Source of the DNA: Sideroxydans sp.
GTDB lineage: Bacteria > Pseudomonadota > Gammaproteobacteria > Burkholderiales > Gallionellaceae
Direction of reading: 5' to 3'
Length of the DNA: 32,795 nucleotides
NCBI GenBank assembly: GCA_013791855.1
Contig: VMTA01000028.1
Coordinates: forward strand, 1 to 32,795
Shown one piece after another: positions 1 through 7,909 of this stretch. A program made the position numbers and the translations under genes. Position 1 is the first letter of the stretch. Each line of letters opens with the position of its first letter. The notes under the pieces were generated by a model. That model was given only the letters and a program-made list of their open reading frames with translations, was not told where the DNA came from and did not search any database.

Positions 1-1199
1 TCGGACGCGGTGATGACGCGCGCGACCAGCTTCCGCAGCTCGTCAGTGGTGTAGTTGATCGAGTCGGCGATGGCGCCGGTGATGTCTTCCGAGACGGTCG
101 CCTTGGCGCTCAGGTCACCGTCGGCCAGATCGGACAGTTCGTTCATCAAACGCAGAATGGCTTGCTGGTTCTGGCGGTTGATGCGGGCGGACTCATGTTC
201 GCGGCGCTGCGATTCGTCCAGATAGATCTTGGACAGCAGCAACAGCAGCAACAGCAGCATACCGCCGGAGAGTGCCACCACAAAACTGGTGAGGCGGTTC
301 TCGCTGGCCTGCTCATAGGCATTCAGCAGGTTCTGCATCAGCGATTGCATGCGCACATCCTCTTTCAGGAGTTGCTGGGCTGCCTGGCGCGAAGTGAGTA
401 GCAGGCTCTTGTTGGCGATGATGAAGCCCACCACGTTCTGGTAGCCGTCGAACTCTTCGGACAGCTCCAGCACTTCGCTGTCGGATTGCGGCAATTCGCT
501 GAACAGCGTGCGGGCGGCCTGCATCTTGGCGGGCAAGGTATCCAGAATGTCGATGGAGGAGGAGGTCTGCACGGTCTGCACCGCGCCCACGATCTGCTCG
601 AGCAGCAATTGCAGACGGGCGGCCTTCTGGCTGTATACCAGCGGGGCGCGCAGTGCGATCACTTCCGCGCGGTGCAGCATGTCGCGTTGAAGCGAAGCGC
701 CGCGTTCCAGTGTCACCAGCAAAGGACGGCCTTCTTCCACCTGATTGAGCAACTTCTCCTGCTGTTGCCATTTGAGCAGCAGCAGGTCCAGCGAGTCGCG
801 CGGCACACCGGTCGTGGCAGGCAGCTCGGCATTGCCCTGATCCAGTCCGTTCAGTGTGGCTGTGAATTCGGCGCGCGTATTGAGCAGCGCATCGAACGCA
901 TCGTTCTCACCCGAGATACTGGCCACTTCAGCATGCTTGGCCAGTTGCAGGGACAGCAGTTGCAGCTTGGACGCCTGCGCGACATAGCGCGAGCTTTCGC
1001 TGGTCGTGCGGGTGTCGAGGTAGGTGAACGTGGCGGCGACGACCAGGAACACCAGCAGCAGGAAACCGAGGATGCGGAGCTGGCGGTCAAAGGACTGGTC
1101 GCTGAACCAGGGGATGCGGATGGCGCTTTCCGCCTGCTGTGTGGCGCCGTGTTTGGCAAGCTTGGTCGAGGACTTTGTGAACGGTAACTTGAAAGCCAT
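1..1199 (-). CDS. pilJ: Methyl-accepting chemotaxis protein PilJ, 3' part missing
   Basis: This is the membrane receptor of the type IV pilus (Pil-Chp) chemosensory pathway. The frame is open from the ATG at 1199 to the window edge, giving 399 codons. Residues 1-40 are cytoplasmic, a first membrane helix lies near 42-60, a long helical periplasmic region follows, and a second membrane helix near 303-326 contains eight consecutive leucines. The last visible residues (ADGDLSAKATVSEDITGAIA) look like a HAMP region leading to the signalling domain, which lies outside the window. The start sits 26 bases after pilI in the same direction. The order pilG-pilH-pilI-pilJ is the standard one and supports PilJ over a generic chemoreceptor. 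The signalling tip cannot be checked here. Confidence 0.88.
   Translation of the reverse strand, partial: MAFKLPFTKSSTKLAKHGATQQAESAIRIPWFSDQSFDRQLRILGFLLLVFLVVAATFTYLDTRTTSESSRYVAQASKLQLLSLQLAKHAEVASISGENDAFDALLNTRAEFTATLNGLDQGNAELPATTGVPRDSLDLLLLKWQQQEKLLNQVEEGRPLLVTLERGASLQRDMLHRAEVIALRAPLVYSQKAARLQLLLEQIVGAVQTVQTSSSIDILDTLPAKMQAARTLFSELPQSDSEVLELSEEFDGYQNVVGFIIANKSLLLTSRQAAQQLLKEDVRMQSLMQNLLNAYEQASENRLTSFVVALSGGMLLLLLLLLSKIYLDESQRREHESARINRQNQQAILRLMNELSDLADGDLSAKATVSEDITGAIADSINYTTDELRKLVARVITAS
234..257 (-). repeat. Short leucine-codon repeat inside pilJ
   Basis: Eight leucine codons in the pattern CTG-CTG-TTG (read on the minus strand) encode Leu315-Leu322 of the second membrane helix of PilJ. 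It is a small imperfect 9-base tandem repeat. It is fully explained by coding for a hydrophobic helix, although such repeats can slip during replication. Confidence 0.7.
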
Positions 1200-1225
1200 T
1201 GCTTATTCTCCCTGTGCGACGGGGT

Positions 1226-1720
1226 TCATTCCCCGATCTGCAAAAACTCTGGTTGTGACAACAATTGATGGATGTCCAGCTTGTGCCATATCTGACCGCC
1301 CGGATCCCGGTAACTTACCGAGCCGTTCTCTTCGCTTTGCGGCCAGTCTTCCGTGTTGCGCAGGCCCAGCACGCGCGAAACCAACAAACCGGCGTTGAAG
1401 GCAAAGCGATGCCCCAGCAGCATCACGCGGTTGTGCGCGTCGCGGGCTGTCGCTTCCTGATGGTTATAGGTGTTCAGATCGATGATGCTGTACAGGTTGC
1501 CGCGCACGTTGGCGACACCGCAGTACCAGCTCTTGGTCAGCGGCACCGGCGTGAGCGCCGGTAGCGGCATGACTTCGCTGATGTCGGTCATGTCGACCAG
1601 CCAGTTCTCCTGCCCGAGCTGGATGCCCAGTGTGGACTGGCGGCTGTCGCCGGCAGTTTGCGCCTGGAGGCGATCCAGCACTTGTTGCTGGAATTCGCGC
1701 AGGTTGAAACGCTTCGACAT
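1226..1720 (-). CDS. pilI: CheW-like adaptor PilI
   Basis: This 164-residue cytoplasmic protein has a CheW-like fold that would couple the PilJ receptor to the ChpA-type histidine kinase of the twitching-motility pathway. CheW-type segments are visible: LGIQLGQENWLVDMTDISEV near residues 31-50, then WYCGVANVRGNLYSIIDL, the usual G-x-x-N-x-R-G core. The ATG at 1720 is 11 bases downstream of the pilH stop, consistent with co-transcription. The length is typical of PilI. A generic CheW is the alternative, but the flanking response regulators and receptor make PilI the better call. Confidence 0.9.
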   Translation of the reverse strand: MSKRFNLREFQQQVLDRLQAQTAGDSRQSTLGIQLGQENWLVDMTDISEVMPLPALTPVPLTKSWYCGVANVRGNLYSIIDLNTYNHQEATARDAHNRVMLLGHRFAFNAGLLVSRVLGLRNTEDWPQSEENGSVSYRDPGGQIWHKLDIHQLLSQPEFLQIGE

Positions 1721-1731
1721 CGTCTATTGGA

Positions 1732-2097
1732 TCAGCCGAGTGCGGCGATCTTGCCGAGCAACTCATCGGCGCTGATCGGTTTGGTGACGTAATCCTTGGC
1801 ACCTTGGCGCAGACCCCACACCTTGTCGGTCTCCTGCCCCTTGGTAGTGCAGATGATGATGGGGATGTGCTTGGTCGCATCGTCATGGGTGATCGCGCGC
1901 GTGGCCTGGAAACCGTTGAGGCCGGGCATCACCACGTCCATCAATATCAGGTCGGGCAGTTCGGTTTTGGAATTCGCCACAGCCTGCTCACCGCTCTCGG
2001 CATAGACCACCTGGAAACCTTTCTTGCCGAGGATGTCCCCCAACACATGACGCTCGGTCGCCGAGTCGTCCACCACCATCACTTTGCTAATTGCCAT
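1732..2097 (-). CDS. pilH: Response regulator PilH
   Basis: A single-domain CheY-like receiver of 121 residues with no output domain. The acidic pocket (Asp10, Asp11), phosphoacceptor Asp54 in LILMDVVMPG and the C-terminal Lys in VTKP are present. In Pil-Chp systems PilH acts with PilG to control pilus extension and retraction. I chose the ATG at 2097, not the ATG at 2106, because a GAGG motif lies nine bases upstream of it and the product then starts MAISKV like its relatives. This start overlaps the pilG stop (2087-2089) by 11 bases, which suggests translational coupling. Confidence 0.9.
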   Translation of the reverse strand: MAISKVMVVDDSATERHVLGDILGKKGFQVVYAESGEQAVANSKTELPDLILMDVVMPGLNGFQATRAITHDDATKHIPIIICTTKGQETDKVWGLRQGAKDYVTKPISADELLGKIAALG

Positions 2098-2494
2098 AAT
2101 CCACATCCTCGTATTGTTGCGTATGTGCGATGACCGCCTCGATCAGGCTCTTCTTGCTGAACGGTTTGGTCAGATACTGGTCGGAACCGACCAGCTTGCC
2201 GCGTGCGCGGTCGAATAGCGTGTCCTTGCTGGTCAGCATGACTACCGGTACATCTTTGAAATCGCGGTGGTTCTTGATGAGCGCGCAGGTCTGATAGCCG
2301 TCCAGGCGGGGCATCATGACATCGACGAAGATGATGTCGGGTTTGTGATCGACCACCTTGGACAGGCCGTCGAAGCCGTCTTCGGCCAGAATGACTTTGG
2401 CGCCCGCCTGAGACAGGAAGATCTCGCCGCTGCGGCGTATGGTGTTGCTGTCGTCTATCAGTAAAACGCTTATCCCGGCCAGACTATCGCTCAT
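2087..2494 (-). CDS. pilG: Response regulator PilG
   Basis: A CheY-like receiver of 135 residues and the first gene of the pil chemosensory operon. Asp14 and Asp15 form the acidic pocket, Asp58 in IIFVDVMMPRLDGYQ is the phosphoacceptor, and LTKPF carries the conserved lysine. PilG and PilH differ in the residues around the phosphorylation site and in the C-terminal helix; PilG here has the longer tail (HTQQYEDVDYGN). The ATG at 2494 has an AGGTGG ribosome site five bases upstream. A GTG at 2503 is possible but lacks one. The 99 bases upstream to trkH show no clear promoter hexamers or terminator. Confidence 0.9.
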   Translation of the reverse strand: MSDSLAGISVLLIDDSNTIRRSGEIFLSQAGAKVILAEDGFDGLSKVVDHKPDIIFVDVMMPRLDGYQTCALIKNHRDFKDVPVVMLTSKDTLFDRARGKLVGSDQYLTKPFSKKSLIEAVIAHTQQYEDVDYGN

Positions 2495-2593
2495 GCTGTC
2501 CACCTAGTTCGTTGTATTTGAGACCCCTCCCGCCGCACCGCCGCCGCGATACGGGCGAATCCTACCCCATTTGCCCCCGCCGCCTCAACGTGT

Positions 2594-4054
2594 TTATCGG
2601 CGCCAGAAGGCGGGCGTGAACAGGATCAGCACAGTGAAGATCTCCAGTCGACCGACCAGCATGCCGAAGGCGCAGGCCCAAGTCTGGAAATCAGTCAGCC
2701 CCTGGAAGTTGGATGAAGGACCGACCGCGCCCAGTCCGGGACCGATGTTGTTAACCATCGCCAGCGAGGCGGTGAAGCCGGTAATGAAATCCAGGCCGCT
2801 GATCCACAGCACGAAGGCCAGCGTGGCGATGGTCATGAAATACAGGAAGATGAAACCCAGCACGGCGAACACGATGTTGTTGGCGATCACCTGACCGCCG
2901 ATCTTCATCGGGTTGATGACGGCCGGATGCAGCAGCTTGAGGAATTCGCGACCGGCCTGCTTGATCAGCACCAGCGTGCGGATCATCTTGATGCCGCCGC
3001 CGGTGGAGCCGGAGTTGGCGCAGATACAGCCGAGGAACAGCATCCACATCGGCGCGAAGATCGGCCACTGTGCGTAGTCCACGCTGGCATAGCCGCTGTC
3101 GGTGGCGATCGACACCAGGTTGAAGCTGGCATGGCGCAAGGCGGTGAGGAAGTCTGGATACACACCTTGCCACCACAGGAACAGCGCGACACCACCGCAG
3201 CTCAGCACGATCAGGCTGATTGCCGCGACCGCTTCTGCATCTCTGATGTAAGTGCGCAAGGAGCGGCCGCGCAGTGCCAGGAAGTGGGTGGCGAAGTTGA
3301 TCACCGCGAACAGCATGAATGCGATCAGCACGAACTCGATCAGCGGTGAATCGAAATAGCCGATGCTGTTGTCATGGGTGGAGAAGCCGCCCAGGCCCAT
3401 GGCCGAAAAAGCATGGCAGACCGCGTCCAGCCAGTCCATGCCGGCCCATTTCAGCGTGCCGATGCAGACCAGTGTGATGGCCACATAGATGATCCACAGA
3501 TTGCGCGCGGTGTCGGCGATGCGCGGGGTCAGCGCGGTCTCTTTCATCGGGCCGGGTGTCTCGGCTTTGAACAGTTGTCGGCCGCCGATGCCCAGCAGCG
3601 GCAGCACCGCCACCGCCAGCACGATCACGCCCAAACCGCCCAGCCATTGCAGTTCGTGGCGCCAGACGTTGATCGCCGGTGGCATGTCATCCAGTCCGGT
3701 CAGCACGGTAGCGCCGGTAGTGGTCATGGCGGACATGGTCTCGAAATAGGCATCAGTGAACGACAGGCCGGGGATCGCGAGCAACAGCGGAATGGTGGCG
3801 AACAGCGGCATCGCGGTCCACATGGTCACCACCAGCAGGTAACCATGGCGGATCGACAGTTCGCCCTTGTAGCGGCGGGTCAGCATCCACATGGCGGTAC
3901 CGGCACCGGCGGTCCACAGCATGGCGAGCAGGAAGTCGAGCAGCAGCGTGCTGTCGTGATAGATCAGCGCGGTGATGACCGGGAACAGATAGGTGATGCT
4001 GAACATCACCAGCAACAGGCCCAGCGCATGGAAGACGGTCAGGGTGCGGCCCAT
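2594..4054 (-). CDS. trkH: Trk potassium uptake channel subunit TrkH
   Basis: The membrane-spanning subunit of the Trk K+ uptake system, 486 residues, matching the usual length. About ten or more hydrophobic helices are visible. Pore-loop sequences with the repeated glycine filter are recognisable: SAMTTTGATVLTG, FSAMGLGGFSTHDNS, SIATDSGYASVDY and MVNNIGPGLGAVGP. The ATG overlaps the trkA stop by one base (TGATG), so the channel and its regulatory subunit are translationally coupled and probably made together. The gene is intact. Confidence 0.95.
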   Translation of the reverse strand: MGRTLTVFHALGLLLVMFSITYLFPVITALIYHDSTLLLDFLLAMLWTAGAGTAMWMLTRRYKGELSIRHGYLLVVTMWTAMPLFATIPLLLAIPGLSFTDAYFETMSAMTTTGATVLTGLDDMPPAINVWRHELQWLGGLGVIVLAVAVLPLLGIGGRQLFKAETPGPMKETALTPRIADTARNLWIIYVAITLVCIGTLKWAGMDWLDAVCHAFSAMGLGGFSTHDNSIGYFDSPLIEFVLIAFMLFAVINFATHFLALRGRSLRTYIRDAEAVAAISLIVLSCGGVALFLWWQGVYPDFLTALRHASFNLVSIATDSGYASVDYAQWPIFAPMWMLFLGCICANSGSTGGGIKMIRTLVLIKQAGREFLKLLHPAVINPMKIGGQVIANNIVFAVLGFIFLYFMTIATLAFVLWISGLDFITGFTASLAMVNNIGPGLGAVGPSSNFQGLTDFQTWACAFGMLVGRLEIFTVLILFTPAFWRR

Positions 4055-5427
4055 CAGAAGAACCCGAGATTGACCTGGAACAGTTTCTCGACCTTCTTCA
4101 CCATCTTCTTGTCGACGACGAACACGATCACATGGTCTTCGGCCTCGATCACCGTGTTGTGGTGGGCGATGACCACCTCGTGGTTGCGCACGATGGCCCC
4201 GATGGTCGCGCCCTTGGGCAGGTCGATCGCGTCGATACGGCGGCCGACCACGCGCGAGGAGTCGTGGTCGCCATGCGCCACCAGTTCCAGCGCTTCCGCC
4301 GCGCCGCGCCGCAGCGAATGCACGGCTGCCACATCGCCTTGGCGCACATAGGCCAGCAGCGAACCGATGGTGACTTGGGCGGGCGACAGCGCGATGTCGA
4401 TCTTGCCGCCCTGCAGCAGGTCGACATAGGCACTACGGTTGATTAGCGAGATCACCTTGCGTGCGCCGGCCTGTTTCGCCAGCAGGGCGGACATGATGTT
4501 GTTCTCATCGTCGTTGGTCAGCGCGCAGAACACATCCACCTCGCCGATGTGTTCCTGCTCCATCAGCTTCTCGTCGGTACCGTCGCCGTTGAGCACCAGG
4601 GTGTTGGTCAGCTGGCTGGCCAGTCGTTCACAGGCTTTCTTGTTGTGCTCGATCAGCTTCACCTGATAATCGTTCTCGATCGCCTTGGCCAGCCGGAAGC
4701 CGATGTTGCCGCCGCCCACGATGGCGACGCGCTTCACCGGCTTGTCCATGCGGCGCAGTTCGTGCAGCACGCTGCGGATGTTCTCGGTGGCAGCGATGAA
4801 GAACACTTCGTCGCCGGCTTCCACCACGGTCGTGCCTTCCGGGATGATGGGGCGGTCGTGGCGGAAGATGGCAGCCACGCGCGTCTCCACCTGCGGCATG
4901 TCGGTGCGCAGGAAAGAGAGTGGCTGGCCGACCAGCGGTCCGCCCTCGAAAGCGCGCACGGCAGCCAGCGAGGCTTTGCCCTGCGAGAACTTCTGCACTT
5001 GCAGCGCTTCCGGGAACTCGATCAGTTTGACGATGTATTCAGTGAGGATCTGCTCGGGGCAGATGGAGAAATCCACGCTGAAGATATCCTTCTCGAAGAT
5101 CTCGGGACGGTTCAGATAATCGACGGCGCGGATACGCGCGATACGGGTCGGGGTGTTGTACAGACTGGCGGCCAGTTTGCAGGCCACCAGATTCACCTCG
5201 TCGCTCTGCGTGACCGCCAGCAGCATATCCGCATCGGCGATACCGGCCCGCTCCAGTGTGGAAGGGTGGGCGGCGTTGCCAACCACCGTGCGCAGATCCA
5301 GCCTGTCCTGCAATACGCGCAGCTTCTCCGCGTCGGAATCGATGATGGTGATGTCGTTCGCTTCGCCGACCAGACTTTCGGCGACGGAGGAGCCGACTTG
5401 TCCTGCACCCAGAATGAGGATCTTCAC
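4054..5427 (-). CDS. trkA: Trk potassium uptake regulator TrkA
   Basis: The cytoplasmic nucleotide-binding gating subunit of Trk, 457 residues, with two RCK (TrkA-N/TrkA-C) modules. The first Rossmann motif is ILGAGQVGSSVAE at residues 4-16, with the acidic end of strand two in IIDSD. The second is VAIVGGGNIGFRLAK near residue 235. TrkA binds NAD(H) or related nucleotides and controls TrkH opening. The gene overlaps trkH by one base and the upstream redoxin gene by four (ATGA), so the three form one tight unit. Full length, no damage seen. Confidence 0.95.
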   Translation of the reverse strand: MKILILGAGQVGSSVAESLVGEANDITIIDSDAEKLRVLQDRLDLRTVVGNAAHPSTLERAGIADADMLLAVTQSDEVNLVACKLAASLYNTPTRIARIRAVDYLNRPEIFEKDIFSVDFSICPEQILTEYIVKLIEFPEALQVQKFSQGKASLAAVRAFEGGPLVGQPLSFLRTDMPQVETRVAAIFRHDRPIIPEGTTVVEAGDEVFFIAATENIRSVLHELRRMDKPVKRVAIVGGGNIGFRLAKAIENDYQVKLIEHNKKACERLASQLTNTLVLNGDGTDEKLMEQEHIGEVDVFCALTNDDENNIMSALLAKQAGARKVISLINRSAYVDLLQGGKIDIALSPAQVTIGSLLAYVRQGDVAAVHSLRRGAAEALELVAHGDHDSSRVVGRRIDAIDLPKGATIGAIVRNHEVVIAHHNTVIEAEDHVIVFVVDKKMVKKVEKLFQVNLGFF

Positions 5428-5984
5428 GCTGCTTCACCTTTCCATTTGATGGAACAGCCCATGCTGGCGAGCTGCTCGCGCGGGCCTTGCCCGCTCTGCG
5501 CCACTTGCAGCATCGCTTCGAACAGGTCGCGCTTGGCATCCGGTGCAGCTTCCTTACGCGAAGCATCCAGACGGCCGCGATATTGCAGTTCGAGGTTGGC
5601 GTTGAAGCCGAAGAAGTCCGGTGTGCACACCGCGCCGTAATCCTTGGCGATCTGCTGCGTCTCGTCCCACACGTAGGGGAAGGGATAGCTGAATTCCTGC
5701 GCCACCTTCTTCATGTTGTCGAACGAGTCTTCCTCGTAATCGGCGGGATCGTTGGACATGATGGCGATGGTGTTGATGCCGTGTTGCTGCAGTTCGCGCA
5801 CGTCGCGGATGATGCGGTCGCGGATGGATTTGACGTAGGGGCAGTGGTTGCAGATGAACATCACCAGCAAGCCGTTGGGGCCGCGTGCATTCTCCAATGT
5901 ATAGCGCTTGCCATCGACGCCCGGCAGATCGAAAGGACGCGCCTTCCAGCCGAAGTCGCACAATGGGGGTTGCAGACTGACCAT
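5424..5984 (-). CDS. Thioredoxin-fold redoxin (AhpC/TSA-like)
   Basis: A 186-residue thioredoxin-fold protein with no signal peptide, so probably cytoplasmic. The redox motif is CNHC at residues 45-48, following VMFI, and a cis-proline segment VCTPDFFG follows later. Proteins of this family are usually annotated as thioredoxin family protein or thiol peroxidase-like; the substrate is unknown. A strong GGAGGAA ribosome site lies seven bases before the ATG. It is the first gene of a unit with trkA (four-base overlap) and trkH, and is divergent from rsmE with about 77 bases between starts. A redox link to K+ uptake is only suggested by context. Confidence 0.85.
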   Translation of the reverse strand: MVSLQPPLCDFGWKARPFDLPGVDGKRYTLENARGPNGLLVMFICNHCPYVKSIRDRIIRDVRELQQHGINTIAIMSNDPADYEEDSFDNMKKVAQEFSYPFPYVWDETQQIAKDYGAVCTPDFFGFNANLELQYRGRLDASRKEAAPDAKRDLFEAMLQVAQSGQGPREQLASMGCSIKWKGEAA

Positions 5985-6061
5985 GAAACTTCCTCCTGAT
6001 GAACAGCGTGATTTTTTGCGGCGTTATATTATCACGCCCATTCATACGCCTTCGGGTCACC

Positions 6062-6802
6062 ATGTCAGCCCCCAGATTCTATTGTCCGCCGCCGCTCCCG
6101 CAAAACAACAACTGCGAACTGCCGCCCGAAGCCGCCCATCACGCCAGCCGTGTATTGCGTCTGCGCGTCGGCGATGCGGTACAGATCTTCGATGGGCTAG
6201 GCAATGCGCTGGACGCCACCATCAACAACATCAGCGGCAAGCATGTTTACCTGGGCAATCTGCAGACCTGCATGGTGCAGCAGCAGGCATCCGACCTGCA
6301 GATCGTGCTGGCGCAATCGCTGTGCAGCAGCGAGAAGATGGATTGGGTGATACAGAAAGCCGCCGAACTGGGGGCGAGTGAGATCGTGCCTGTCCAGGCG
6401 CAGCGCAGTGTGGCCAAGCTGACCGGGGCCCGCGCCGAGAAGCGTGCGCAGCACTGGCAGAACGTCATCGTCTCGGCCTGCGAGCAATGTGGCCGCAACG
6501 ATTTGCCGCGCATGCATCCCCCCGTGTCTATGGCAGACTGGTTGCAAGCCACGAGAGCACAAAGCGGCAGCAAGTTCATCCTGATGCCGGGTGGCGCCTG
6601 CGCGTTGAAGGCGCAAGCCAAACCGCAGGAGCGCGTGACCCTGTTGATCGGACCCGAGGGCGGCTTCACCACGGACGAAGCCAATGTCGCGCAACAAGTC
6701 GGCTTCGCGCCCATCCTGCTCGGGCCGCGCGTATTGCGCACCGAGACAGCGGCCATCGCCGGGATCACTGCCATCCAGACCCTGTGGGGAGATTTCAACT
6801 AA
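6062..6802 (+). CDS. rsmE: 16S rRNA (uracil-1498-N3)-methyltransferase RsmE
   Basis: A 246-residue SPOUT-family methyltransferase that methylates U1498 of 16S rRNA in the decoding region. The N-terminal PUA-like part starts MSAPRFYCPPPLP and contains HHASRVLRLRVGD. The C-terminal knot has the family signatures LLIGPEGGFT and LGPRVLRTETAA. I start the gene at the ATG at 6062; an upstream in-frame ATG at 5999 would add 21 residues not seen in the family. No strong Shine-Dalgarno sequence is present. An AT-rich TTATATTATC stretch between it and the divergent redoxin gene may hold promoter elements. Confidence 0.95.
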   Translation: MSAPRFYCPPPLPQNNNCELPPEAAHHASRVLRLRVGDAVQIFDGLGNALDATINNISGKHVYLGNLQTCMVQQQASDLQIVLAQSLCSSEKMDWVIQKAAELGASEIVPVQAQRSVAKLTGARAEKRAQHWQNVIVSACEQCGRNDLPRMHPPVSMADWLQATRAQSGSKFILMPGGACALKAQAKPQERVTLLIGPEGGFTTDEANVAQQVGFAPILLGPRVLRTETAAIAGITAIQTLWGDFN

Positions 6803-6818
6803 ACAGAAGGAAGCGAAT

Positions 6819-7004
6819 ATGCCCTATGTGAACATCCGCATCGCCGGAACACTGAGCCGCGAACAGAAAGCGAAGATCGCCGCAGAGATCACCGACACGC
6901 TGGAACGCATCGCGCTCAAACCGGCGTCGTACACCTACATTGCGTTCGACGAACTCCCCGACGAGAACTGGGCTATCGCAGGCAGGCTATTGGACGAGGC
7001 GTGA
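6819..7004 (+). CDS. 4-oxalocrotonate tautomerase-like small protein
   Basis: A 61-residue protein of the tautomerase superfamily. After removal of the initiator Met it exposes Pro as residue 1, the catalytic base of this family. The pattern PYVNIRIAG, then REQKAKIAAEITDTLERI and a C-terminal strand, fits the short 4-OT type. The physiological substrate is unknown; no aromatic-degradation genes are nearby. An AGAAGGAAG ribosome site precedes the ATG, which is 16 bases after rsmE, so it is probably co-transcribed with rsmE. Its last 25 codons are repeated, out of frame, at 7060-7134. Confidence 0.8.
   Translation: MPYVNIRIAGTLSREQKAKIAAEITDTLERIALKPASYTYIAFDELPDENWAIAGRLLDEA
6930..7004 (+). 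repeat. First copy of a 75-base direct repeat
   Basis: The 3' end of the intact tautomerase gene. It is the partner of the remnant at 7060-7134, offset by 130 bases in the same orientation, with about 85% identity. Confidence 0.8.
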
Positions 7005-7059
7005 CGGTGTACGAGATCGTTCCCGCACCGCGGACTGCGTCCCGCCGTGTCGCGACCGC

Positions 7060-7134
7060 TACACCTACATAGCATTCGACGAATTTCCCGACGAGAACCG
7101 GGCTATCGCAGGCAAGCTTCAGGACGAGCTGTGA
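7060..7134 (+). pseudogene. Remnant 3' end of a second tautomerase gene
   Basis: These 75 bases align without gaps to the last 75 bases of the tautomerase gene (6930-7004), with 64 of 75 identical by my count, both ending in TGA. The encoded tails share 19 of 24 residues (YTYIAFDE...PDEN.AIAG.L.DE.). Changes include silent third-position ones, as expected if the copy diverged while still coding. The 55 bases before it show at most faint similarity to the 5' half of the intact gene, and no start with a ribosome site lies in this frame. It looks like the surviving end of a paralogue or of a tandem duplication. Confidence 0.75.
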
Positions 7135-7135
7135 C

Positions 7136-7765
7136 TTAAGCCGGCAGGCTTTGCATCAGGCTGTACATCATCATGCCCAGACTGGCCGACAGCAGCGACA
7201 TGGTGATGCCCACGCTGGTGGGGTGCTTGAGCACCCAGCTATCCACTTCCATGTGCATCAGATCCAGCGCCCGCGTACTTCTGCGCACGGTATACCAGTG
7301 ATCGGTATAGCGCTCGACCACGGTCAGCGTGCGCGGGAAGAACAGGATGGCGATGCCGACGATCAGGCAGAGCGCGTTGCCGACCAGCAGGAAAGTCTTC
7401 AGGTTTTCGGCGATACCGCCCATCTCGATCGGTGTCAGACTGCCGTCGAACAGCAGCAGCGCCGGACGCAGGTCGACATCCTGCAACAGATATAGCGCGA
7501 TAGCAGCGCCGATGATGATGGCGCTGCCGAGCCAGACACGCTGTTTCATCAGGATCGGCTCCACTTCATGCGGCATGGTGAGCGGCTTGATCATCTTGCG
7601 CACCGAGATCCAGCGGTTCATCACGTCGAACCAGCGCATCGCGCGCCGGCTTCTCAGTGACAGACCTATCCCCACCAGGAAGGAAAAAACACTGGCGATC
7701 AGGAAGAATAGCAGCGTCATATACAGGAACACCGGATAGGAGACCTGGCTGAGGAGATGGTTCAT
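7136..7765 (-). CDS. Unrecognised four-helix inner-membrane protein
   Basis: A 209-residue protein I do not recognise. Four hydrophobic segments are visible: about residues 10-35 (FLYMTLLFFLIASVFSFLVG), 78-97 (WLGSAIIIGAAIALYLL), 122-143 (FLLVGNALCLIVGIAILFF) and 188-207 at the C terminus (ITMSLLSASLGMMMYSLM). The stretch between helices one and two is basic (RSRRAMRWFD, RKMIKPL) and probably cytoplasmic. It is transcribed alone, divergently from argA, and its stop lies two bases from the end of the tautomerase remnant on the other strand. No function is assigned. Confidence 0.75.
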   Translation of the reverse strand: MNHLLSQVSYPVFLYMTLLFFLIASVFSFLVGIGLSLRSRRAMRWFDVMNRWISVRKMIKPLTMPHEVEPILMKQRVWLGSAIIIGAAIALYLLQDVDLRPALLLFDGSLTPIEMGGIAENLKTFLLVGNALCLIVGIAILFFPRTLTVVERYTDHWYTVRRSTRALDLMHMEVDSWVLKHPTSVGITMSLLSASLGMMMYSLMQSLPA

Positions 7766-7909
7766 GGTTGTTTTCCTTGCGTCGGGGCGGAACTCGCCTT
7801 CTTGTCTGTGGCTTTGATTCTAGCCCCTTTAGGCCGCGCTACAAATGGCAATTTTTTCGTTCTGGGTGTCTAATTGCAAGCGTTGCCAACTTCCCCCGAA
7901 TCGATAGCC

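Noticed and set aside
234-260. CAG/CAA repeat considered as a CRISPR-like or regulatory repeat.
   Set aside because: It is one short run of leucine codons in a membrane helix of PilJ with no spacers.
3374-5640. Long plus-strand frames opposite trkH and trkA.
   Set aside because: Low-complexity His/Gln/Arg products antisense to intact, well-recognised genes.
7138-7151. AAGCC-GGCA-GGCTT hairpin between the tautomerase remnant and the membrane protein as a terminator.
   Set aside because: The stem is only five pairs with no T-run on either strand, and it lies over the end of the membrane protein gene.
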